Shown: piece by piece, positions 1-5,066 of the stretch
How the letters are laid out: every line of letters starts with the position of its first letter
How positions within the stretch are numbered: the stretch's first letter is position 1
Assembly (NCBI GenBank): GCA_902783755.1
Contig: CACZSC010000117.1
Location: forward strand, 1 to 6,810
Direction: 5' to 3'
DNA from: an uncultured Ruminococcus sp.
GTDB taxonomy: Bacteria; Bacillota; Clostridia; Oscillospirales; CAG-272
DNA: 6,810 nucleotides
Position numbers and translations under genes: made by a program
The notes under the pieces: generated by a model
What the model was told of the DNA's origin: nothing
The model's database searches: none
Seen by the model: the letters and a program-made list of their open reading frames with translations, nothing else

Positions 1-552
1 ACGACGCCGTACACCCAGACCCCTTTCCAGTACTCGCTCCACTATATCGAATCCGAGGGTGGCGAACTCAGGCATAAGGAATTTCTGGCGGAGCCCGGCA
101 CGGATCCGAGAAGGAAGCTTGCGGAGAGGCTGTGCGCGGACATTCCAGCTGATGCATGCGTGACCGCATACAACAAAAGCTTCGAGGCATCAAGGATAAG
201 GGACCTCGCGGAACTGTTCCCGGACCTTGCAGACCATCTCATGAGCGTCTGCGGCAACCTTGTGGACCTCATTATTCCGTTCAACAAGGGATATTATTAC
301 AAGAAGGAGATGAACGGCAGCTTCTCCATCAAGGACGTGCTTCCCGCGCTGTACCCTGATGATCCGTCTCTGAACTACCACAATCTGGAAGGTGTGCACA
401 ACGGCGGTGAAGCCATGTCGGTATTCCCGGCCATGGAGCATATGGAGCCGGAGGAGCTGGAAAAAGCCAGACATGACCTTCTGAAATACTGTGAGCTCGA
501 CACATTTGCGATGGTGAAGATCTGGGAGGAGCTCGTGAGGGCCAGCCGGTGA
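1..552 (+). CDS. DUF2779-type protein, C-terminal exonuclease-like domain (5' end outside window)
   Basis: The reading frame is open from the first base to a TGA at 550-552, giving the last 183 residues of a larger protein. The segment resembles the DUF2779 family (Pfam PF11074), whose C-terminal half has an RNase H/DnaQ-like fold. Visible family landmarks are TPYTQTPFQYSLHYIE at the very start, the YNKSFE motif at 169-186, which fits an exonuclease motif II, the IPF...YYYKK and GSFSIKDVLPALYP stretches, and YCELD at 487-501. The last has the Y-x3-D spacing of the DEDDy exonuclease motif III. The motif I Asp/Glu pair should lie just upstream of the window and cannot be checked. Some relatives carry an N-terminal RecB/Cas4-like nuclease domain, but that part is not present here. 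A nuclease role is inferred from the motifs; substrate and pathway are unknown. The next gene starts 111 bp downstream on the same strand, with its own possible promoter between them. Confidence 0.8.
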   Translation, partial: TTPYTQTPFQYSLHYIESEGGELRHKEFLAEPGTDPRRKLAERLCADIPADACVTAYNKSFEASRIRDLAELFPDLADHLMSVCGNLVDLIIPFNKGYYYKKEMNGSFSIKDVLPALYPDDPSLNYHNLEGVHNGGEAMSVFPAMEHMEPEELEKARHDLLKYCELDTFAMVKIWEELVRASR

Positions 553-587
553 TGACCGGAAGAAAAATATGTGAAAATCACCGTTTT

Positions 588-609
588 CCGCCTTGTGCGG
601 ACAAGGTGG
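588..609. repeat. Inverted repeat (9-bp stem, 4-nt loop) upstream of the lipoprotein gene
   Basis: CCGCCTTGT at 588-596 faces ACAAGGTGG at 601-609 across the loop GCGG, pairing at all nine positions if one G-T wobble is allowed. It lies 36 bp after the DUF2779 stop. No U-run follows on the plus strand, so it is a poor intrinsic terminator. It overlaps the -35 region of the candidate promoter at 593-622 and could be an operator or an mRNA 3'-end structure; the sequence does not decide between these. Confidence 0.45.
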
Positions 610-622
610 AATATGATAAAAT
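593..622 (+). promoter_or_regulatory. Weak candidate promoter for the lipoprotein gene
   Basis: TTGTGC at 593-598 and TAAAAT at 617-622 are separated by 18 bp, matching the sigma-A boxes at 3 and 5 of 6 positions. TATGAT at 612-617 is an alternative -10 but has no good -35 at the right distance. Transcription would start near 629, about 35 nt before the ATG at 664. The neighbouring genes could instead be read through together, as no terminator separates them. Confidence 0.35.
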
Positions 623-663
623 TACATGTGACAAGAACAATCTGCGACGAGAGGCGGGTACAT

Positions 664-1539
664 ATGGGAAAGACTAGGATCATCGGGTCAGCTCTGGCAT
701 TCATATTCATTCTGACAGCTGTTTTCTGGGCGGTGTCATGCAACAAGCCTACCGTGGATCCCGTGGATACAGGGGATACTGCGGACACGGCCGACACGGC
801 GGATACGAAGGATACTGCGGACACGGAGGAGCCTGTCAAATGGGAGGAACAGGATCTCAGCATCCTGGAAGTTGACAGGGCCGATGCCGGGAGCGGCATG
901 AGGCAGGACCTGCGCTTCTGCCTTGAGCGGGAAGGGAAGCTGTATTCAATAGGCAGGAACGCTTCGAGGATGAATATCTACCACTACTACAACGATCCCG
1001 AATGGAAGCTGGACTATCCGAACCACCTCATTTCGAACAGCAGCCTTTCCGATATCCCTGTTCCCGTATACAGGACCGGTGAGGACAAGGTGATAGCCTG
1101 GCCGGTCAGGGAGGATCCTGACGCGCTCGAACTGCATAAGGTCAGCTTCACGGGGTATTCCATCAGCATGTTCCTGACGACAGCCAAGGGAGGAACTCAT
1201 CCATACTGGAAGATCCTGGGATCCGGCGGCACCGACGACAGCTACGAGCTAGACCGGAACTACTTCAAGGTCACGGTGAATGATTCGGAAGGCAATGAGG
1301 TAACGGAATTGCATGATCTCGAGAAGGATTCAGTATACACGGTGTTCTGGTACGAGGACGTGAGGTATTACGAGACCCGCCTGAAGGCAAGCTGCACCCA
1401 CTATGACGTGGATGAGTCGGCTGACACGGTCGTCATTGACGGAGTAATGACAGACGAAGGATATGCGGTATATGACCTCTCTCAGGTCCCCGCAGGACTG
1501 TACATGACCAACGATTACGGCCTTATAGAAATTAAATAG
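664..1539 (+). CDS. Putative secreted lipoprotein of unknown function
   Basis: I do not recognise the family of this 291-residue protein. The ATG at 664 is chosen because GAGGCGG at 651-657 sits 6 nt upstream and because a signal peptide starts right there: MGKTR, a hydrophobic run over residues 6-24, then AVSC with Cys26 as the likely lipidated residue. An in-frame GTG at 571 would add 31 residues before the signal and is unlikely. Ala at -3 is a non-ideal lipobox residue, so lipidation is probable rather than certain. Residues 35-55 are seven Asp-Thr-x triplets, forming a flexible acidic tether between the membrane anchor and the folded part. Residues 60-291 are rich in Tyr, Trp and acidic residues and end in strand-like segments (DSVYTVFWYEDVRYYETRL, VVIDGVMTDEGYAVYDL), which suggests a beta-rich extracellular domain. 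It appears monocistronic, ending 15 bp before a strong hairpin. Cell-surface location is inferred from the signal peptide. Confidence 0.75.
   Translation: MGKTRIIGSALAFIFILTAVFWAVSCNKPTVDPVDTGDTADTADTADTKDTADTEEPVKWEEQDLSILEVDRADAGSGMRQDLRFCLEREGKLYSIGRNASRMNIYHYYNDPEWKLDYPNHLISNSSLSDIPVPVYRTGEDKVIAWPVREDPDALELHKVSFTGYSISMFLTTAKGGTHPYWKILGSGGTDDSYELDRNYFKVTVNDSEGNEVTELHDLEKDSVYTVFWYEDVRYYETRLKASCTHYDVDESADTVVIDGVMTDEGYAVYDLSQVPAGLYMTNDYGLIEIK
766..828 (+). repeat. Tandem 9-bp repeat encoding (Asp-Thr-x)7
   Basis: Seven consecutive 9-bp units of the form GAY-ACN-NNN encode DTG, DTA, DTA, DTA, DTK, DTA, DTE. Units differ mainly at third codon positions, but the 16-bp string GATACTGCGGACACGG occurs twice, at 775-790 and 811-826. 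The array lies directly after the lipid-anchored Cys and Pro-rich start of the mature protein. Length change by slippage would stay in frame. Confidence 0.85.
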
Positions 1540-1554
1540 AGGATATAAAACTTG

Positions 1555-1585
1555 ACGGCGGACACCTTTAGCAGGCGTCCGCCGT
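1555..1585. terminator. Intrinsic terminator, probably shared by converging genes
   Basis: ACGGCGGAC at 1555-1563 pairs perfectly with GTCCGCCGT at 1577-1585, and two more C-G pairs lie inside past a mismatch. On the plus strand the stem runs into TTTT (1585-1588), ending the lipoprotein transcript 15 bp after its stop. On the minus strand the stem is followed by CAAG and TTTT (1550-1547), so it can also end the feo operon, whose last stop is at 1606. Efficiency in the minus direction is less sure because the U-run is offset by four bases. Confidence 0.75.
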
Positions 1586-1605
1586 TTTCGATAAGTGAGA
1601 CCCGT

Positions 1606-1812
1606 CTATTCGGGGCTTTTTTCTTTTATGACTTCGCAGTCAGTTTTGCTGCAGTTTTTGCACGGACCACAGCCCATGCAGTCGGAGCTGCCTGAGCAGG
1701 AACCGCATCCGAAGCTGCTTCCGCCGCGTGCTTTTCTTCTGAATATGAGGAAGACAGCCAGAGCGACAACAGCCGCTACCGCAGCTATGATAAGATAATC
1801 CCATACGTTCAT
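1606..1812 (-). CDS. FeoB-associated Cys-rich membrane protein
   Basis: This is a 68-residue membrane peptide of the FeoB-associated Cys-rich family (Pfam PF12669), usually found directly after feoB in Bacillota. Residues 6-24 form one transmembrane helix rich in Ala, Val and Ile, followed by a basic RRKAR stop-transfer stretch. The tail then holds seven cysteines at residues 36, 39, 45, 48, 51, 54 and 59, mostly in CxxC pairs, which could bind Fe2+ or other metal; the exact role in iron uptake is not established. The ATG at 1812 is preferred because GAGGTG lies 6 nt upstream. A GTG at 1821 would add MPG but would place that ribosome binding site inside the coding region. It begins 10 bp after the feoB stop, so it is almost certainly cotranscribed and perhaps translationally coupled. 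Transcription probably ends at the hairpin around 1555-1585. Confidence 0.88.
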   Translation of the reverse strand: MNVWDYLIIAAVAAVVALAVFLIFRRKARGGSSFGCGSCSGSSDCMGCGPCKNCSKTDCEVIKEKSPE

Positions 1813-1822
1813 CCCCGGCACC

Positions 1823-4174
1823 TCATGTCATGCCGAACAGCATGAAGACAAGCCTGAACACCAGCGCGAGGATCCATGCCAGCACGCATTGCCAGAGGAC
1901 CATTCCTATCGCCCATTTGTGCCCCATCTCTCTGCGTACCGATGTGATGGCGGCAACGCAGGGTGTGTATATGAGGCTGAATACCAGCATCGATACTGCG
2001 GTCAGAGGCGTGAATACGGATGTGATCGCAGTTCCGGCGCCCAGTATCACCTCCATTGTGGAGACGACGCTCTCCTTGGCCATGAATCCGGTAATGAGGG
2101 CTGTCACCAGTCTCCAGTCGTTGAGGCCTATCGGGGCGAACACCGGCGCTATGAAGCTGGATACCGCCGCCAGTATGCTGTCTCTGGAATCCTCGACGAA
2201 ATGCAGCGTGAAGCTGAAACTCTTGAGGAACCAGACAACTATGGTGGCTATCAGGATCACGGTGAACGCTCTCTGAAGGAAGTCCTTGGATTTCTGCCAC
2301 AGGAGCAGAAGCACGTTCTTCAGGCTCGGCAGACGGTAGTTCGGAAGTTCCATAACGAAAGGAACGGCTTCACCTTTGAAAAGGGTGTTTTTGAACAGAA
2401 GCGCGACCAGTATCCCCACAATGATCCCGAGTATGTATACCAGGGTAATGATCCACCAGGCATGCTCAGGGAAAAAGGCGTTGGCGAAGAATCCGTATAT
2501 CGGGAGCTTCGCCGTGCATGACATGAAAGGTGTAAGGAAAATGGTCATCTTGCGGTCCCGTTCGCTGGGCAGGGTCCTTGTGGCCATCACCGCCGGGACC
2601 GTGCAGCCGAATCCTATCAGCATTGGTACGATGCTCCGTCCGGAAAGACCTATTCGCCTGAGGAGCCTGTCCATGACGAAGGCTACCCTGGCTATGTATC
2701 CGCTGTCCTCAAGAAGAGAGAGGAAAAGGAACAGGACGACTATTATGGGCAGGAAGCTTACCACCGATCCGATGCCCTCGAATATGCCGTCAGTTACGAG
2801 GCTTTGGATGGCAGGGTTCACGCCTGCGGATTCCATTCCCGTTTTCACAAGATCTGACAGAGCTGATATCCCGCTTGCCAAAAGATTCTGCAGAAAGGGG
2901 CCGATGACGAAGAACGTCAGGAAGAACACCGCGAACATTATCGCTATGAAAATAGGGATGGCGGTGAATTTTCCCGTGAGCACTTTGTCGATCTTCGAGC
3001 TTCTTCTGTGTTCCTTGCTTTCTCCGGGCTTTGTTACGCAGGCTTCGCAGACCTTCATAATATATTCAAAACGCATGTCTGCAATGGATTCGCTCCTGTC
3101 CAGGCCCCGCTCCTTCTCCATTTGGATGACGATGTGTTCCAGCATGTCCTTTTCGTTTTCATCGAGATCCAGCTGGTTCAGCATGAGTTCGTCGCCTTCC
3201 AGCAGTTTGCTGGCGGCGAACCTCATGGGGATCCCGGCCCGTTCGCAGTGGTCCTGGATAAGATGTATCACCGCGTGGATGGCCCTGTGAACCGCTCCGT
3301 TGTGGTCGTCAGCATCGCAGAAGTCCTGCTTCAGAGGCTTTTCCTGGTATTTTGCAATATGCACTGCGTGCTCGACAAGCTCGTTCACGCCTGAATTCTT
3401 GGCAGCGGAAATGGGGACTACCGGGACTCCCAGCATGGATTCCATGGTGTTTATATCCACGGAGCCGCCGTTTCCGGTCACCTCGTCCATCATGTTGAGG
3501 GCCACGACCATTGGGATGTTCATCTCGAGGAGCTGCATCGTTAGATAGAGGTTGCGTTCTATATTGGTAGCATCGACTATGTTGATGATCGCCTTCGGCT
3601 TTTCCTTCAGGACGAAATCCCTTGACACGATCTCCTCGCTGGAATACGGGGACATTGAGTAGATGCCGGGCAGATCCGTTACAACTGTGTTCCTGTGCCC
3701 GCGGATGGCTCCGTCCTTCCTGTCGACGGTCACGCCGGGGAAATTACCTACATGCTGGTTGGATCCGGTCAGCTGGTTGAAAAGCGTGGTTTTTCCGCTG
3801 TTCTGGTTGCCTACCAGACCGAAGGTCAGCACTGTGTCGTCCGGGAGAGGGTCTCCAGATCCCTTCGGATGGAACTTGCCCGATTCCCCGAGACCGGGGT
3901 GAGCGGGCTCTGTCGCGGCCTTTCTTTCCGGTTCTTTCCTGCCGTTTTCTTCTGCAGGCTCTATCTCTATCTTTTTAGCTTCGGATACGCGCAGCGTGAG
4001 CTCGTATCCGTGGATCCTCAGCTGCATGGGATCTCCCATGGGCGCAAGCTTTACGAGAGTGACCTCAGCTCCCGGGATCAGCCCCATATCGAGGAAATGA
4101 TGCCGGAGCGCGCCTTCGCCTCCTACATGGACCACTCTGGCGGATCTGCCGATCTCTAACTCATTAAGAAACAT
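1823..4174 (-). CDS. feoB: FeoA-FeoB fusion, GTP-dependent ferrous iron transporter
   Basis: A 783-residue Fe2+ importer of the cytoplasmic membrane in which FeoA and FeoB are one chain. Residues 1-73 are a FeoA SH3-like domain (LDMGLIPGAEV, APMGDPMQLRIHGYELTLR). Residues 74-112 are a charged Pro/Gly/Lys/Glu linker. The G domain then shows G1 GNQNSGKT (122-129), G2 Thr149 in GVTVD, G3 DLPG (167-170), G4 NMMD (227-230) and G5 SAA (256-258). Asn125 of G1 is at the position linked to K+-activated GTP hydrolysis in the family. A helical spacer leads to the membrane part from about residue 403, with the gate motifs GFGCTVPAVMATR (Cys524), SCTAKLPIY (Cys553) and IYTPCVAAI (Cys739). All key motifs are intact, so it should be functional. 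GGAGG lies 4 nt before the ATG. It starts 30 bp after the esterase stop and is followed at once by the FeoB-associated peptide gene. Most bacteria encode FeoA separately; fusions are known but less common. Confidence 0.97.
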   Translation of the reverse strand: MFLNELEIGRSARVVHVGGEGALRHHFLDMGLIPGAEVTLVKLAPMGDPMQLRIHGYELTLRVSEAKKIEIEPAEENGRKEPERKAATEPAHPGLGESGKFHPKGSGDPLPDDTVLTFGLVGNQNSGKTTLFNQLTGSNQHVGNFPGVTVDRKDGAIRGHRNTVVTDLPGIYSMSPYSSEEIVSRDFVLKEKPKAIINIVDATNIERNLYLTMQLLEMNIPMVVALNMMDEVTGNGGSVDINTMESMLGVPVVPISAAKNSGVNELVEHAVHIAKYQEKPLKQDFCDADDHNGAVHRAIHAVIHLIQDHCERAGIPMRFAASKLLEGDELMLNQLDLDENEKDMLEHIVIQMEKERGLDRSESIADMRFEYIMKVCEACVTKPGESKEHRRSSKIDKVLTGKFTAIPIFIAIMFAVFFLTFFVIGPFLQNLLASGISALSDLVKTGMESAGVNPAIQSLVTDGIFEGIGSVVSFLPIIVVLFLFLSLLEDSGYIARVAFVMDRLLRRIGLSGRSIVPMLIGFGCTVPAVMATRTLPSERDRKMTIFLTPFMSCTAKLPIYGFFANAFFPEHAWWIITLVYILGIIVGILVALLFKNTLFKGEAVPFVMELPNYRLPSLKNVLLLLWQKSKDFLQRAFTVILIATIVVWFLKSFSFTLHFVEDSRDSILAAVSSFIAPVFAPIGLNDWRLVTALITGFMAKESVVSTMEVILGAGTAITSVFTPLTAVSMLVFSLIYTPCVAAITSVRREMGHKWAIGMVLWQCVLAWILALVFRLVFMLFGMT

Positions 4175-4204
4175 ATGTCCTCCGGAACGTTCGGTGAAAA
4201 ATCA

Positions 4205-4858
4205 TCAGTACAGAGGCCTGTCCACCTCAATCGCCTTGAGAAAAGCCTTCATGACAAGGAAGCACCCTGTGATGCCGGGATGCACCCTGTCCCAGGAGAT
4301 GCTGGACGAGTGCTTGTATTTCAGATATTCGTCATAGCATTCCTGCACGTCCGCGAATATGCAGCCGTGGGACTCTGCTACTTCCTTCGCTATGTCGTGG
4401 TACTCATCCGTCATCTTTCTCATCATGTCGTCATGAAGTGGCTCCATGAAGAATGGGGGCATGATGATTATGCCCTTGACGGTCGGAAGAGACTTTTCGA
4501 CCATTTTTGTCAGGTTCTCACGGTATTCGGCAGCGCTCACGTGCCGGAACTGCACCTGGGGCAGATCCATCTGGCGCCAGATGTCGTTGATACCGATCAT
4601 GATCGATATCCAGTCCGGTTCCTGGGACAGTATGTCCTCGTCCCATCTTGCCAGAAGATCCCGGCTGGTGTTGCCTGAATTGCCTGAATTGAAGATCCTG
4701 TAGTTGTATTCGGGATAAAGCACGGCCAGCAGACTGTCCACCAGTCTCACGTATCCGTTACCGAGGTTTTTGTTTCCGTACGCGAAGGGCCTTGCGCGGC
4801 CGTCATCGGTCGTGGAGTCTCCCGCAAACATTATAACGTCTCCGTCTTTGAAAAGCAT
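4205..4858 (-). CDS. SGNH/GDSL-family esterase, acetylxylan-esterase-like
   Basis: A 217-residue SGNH hydrolase with every block in place. Block I is FAGDST with nucleophile Ser15, block II is the Gly in NSGNSGNTS (58-65), block III is GIND with Asn91, and block V is DRVHPG with Asp190 and His193. Length and the positions of the triad closely match what I recall of Axe2 acetylxylan esterase from Geobacillus (about 219 residues, Ser15, Asp191, His194). Removal of acetyl groups from xylan or xylo-oligosaccharides is therefore a fair guess; the substrate is inferred, not shown. There is no signal peptide, so it should act in the cytoplasm on imported oligosaccharides. AGGAGG at 4868-4873 lies 9 nt before the ATG, and an extended -10 promoter sits just upstream. 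It ends in tandem TGA stops 30 bp before feoAB, with no terminator between, so it heads that operon. A solute-binding protein gene is transcribed divergently from it. Confidence 0.9.
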   Translation of the reverse strand: MLFKDGDVIMFAGDSTTDDGRARPFAYGNKNLGNGYVRLVDSLLAVLYPEYNYRIFNSGNSGNTSRDLLARWDEDILSQEPDWISIMIGINDIWRQMDLPQVQFRHVSAAEYRENLTKMVEKSLPTVKGIIIMPPFFMEPLHDDMMRKMTDEYHDIAKEVAESHGCIFADVQECYDEYLKYKHSSSISWDRVHPGITGCFLVMKAFLKAIEVDRPLY

Positions 4859-4891
4859 ATGATTCCGCCTCCTGTAGCTTTTATCTTCAAT

Positions 4892-4920
4892 ATTATATCA
4901 CCATAGGGTCTCAAGTTAAA
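4892..4920 (-). promoter_or_regulatory. Promoter of the esterase-feoAB operon
   Basis: Reading the minus strand, TATAAT at 4897-4892 is preceded by TG one base upstream (TGATATAAT), forming an extended -10. TTTAAC at 4920-4915 lies 17 bp upstream and is a weak -35, as is usual for extended -10 promoters. Transcription should begin near 4885, giving a leader of about 27 nt with AGGAGG in it. No clear iron-responsive operator is seen. Confidence 0.65.
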
Positions 4921-4931
4921 TATGCTGAGAC
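4908..4931. repeat. Inverted repeat GTCTCA-N12-TGAGAC around the esterase -35
   Basis: GTCTCA at 4908-4913 and TGAGAC at 4926-4931 are perfect inverted copies 12 bp apart, enclosing the -35 hexamer at 4915-4920. Position and symmetry suit a dimeric repressor site. Six-base arms can arise by chance, so this is a candidate only. Confidence 0.4.
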
Positions 4932-4975
4932 AGAAAAACAGGGAACCTTGTGACCGAAAAATCGTCATATTCTTA

Positions 4976-5020
4976 CAATAGATAGTTTTTCCGCTATTGA
5001 ATTGTCATTTTGAAAACTAT
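4976..5020. repeat. Overlapping inverted repeats around the solute-binding protein -35
   Basis: Two pairs overlap here. CAATAG at 4976-4981 matches CTATTG at 4994-4999 with a 12-bp spacer. ATAGTTTT at 4982-4989 matches AAAACTAT at 5013-5020 with a 23-bp spacer, so its arms flank the -35 box and run into the first base of the -10. The region is AT-rich, which raises the chance expectation, but the fit to the promoter boxes suggests an operator. Confidence 0.4.
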
Positions 5021-5025
5021 ATAAT
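4997..5025 (+). promoter_or_regulatory. Promoter of the solute-binding protein gene
   Basis: TTGAAT at 4997-5002 and a perfect TATAAT at 5020-5025 are separated by 17 bp, a good sigma-A promoter. Transcription should start near 5032, giving a leader of about 35 nt that contains AAGGAGGT at 5055-5062, just before the ATG at 5067. Confidence 0.75.
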
Positions 5026-5036
5026 AACTGCAGTTA
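5025..5036. promoter_or_regulatory. Perfect 12-bp palindrome at the predicted transcription start
   Basis: TAACTGCAGTTA is its own reverse complement and begins at the last base of the -10 box, covering the predicted start site near 5032. A repressor bound here would block transcription initiation. No regulator gene is present in the window to pair it with. Confidence 0.45.
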
Positions 5037-5066
5037 CTCGACTATACTCCCATTAAGGAGGTACAG

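Noticed and set aside
571..663. GTG start at 571 for the lipoprotein
   Set aside because: It would put a basic 31-residue extension before a normal signal peptide, while the ATG at 664 has a well-placed ribosome binding site.
375..899. Minus-strand frame with Ser-Ala-Val repeats
   Set aside because: The repeats are the antisense reading of the Asp-Thr-x array, and the frame crosses two plus-strand genes and their gap.
1601..1621. CCCG-CGGG hairpin with a T-run inside the end of the FeoB-associated gene
   Set aside because: The stem is only four base pairs, and the T-run is the antisense of Lys/Glu codons of the peptide.
1813..1821. GTG start at 1821 for the FeoB-associated peptide
   Set aside because: The GAGGTG that serves the ATG at 1812 overlaps this GTG, and no other ribosome binding site precedes it at a good distance.
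2376..3290. Long plus-strand open frame opposite feoB
   Set aside because: It lies fully antisense to the conserved FeoB G and membrane domains, its protein has no recognisable domain, and the frame is a by-product of feoB codon use.
4185..4192. GAACGTTC palindrome between the esterase and feoAB
   Set aside because: Eight bases with no loop cannot form a hairpin, no U-run follows, and such palindromes are common by chance.
4883..4903. Fur-like box near the esterase-feoAB -10
   Set aside because: TGATATAATATTGA resembles half of a Fur site only because of the AT-rich -10; the two halves are not symmetric.
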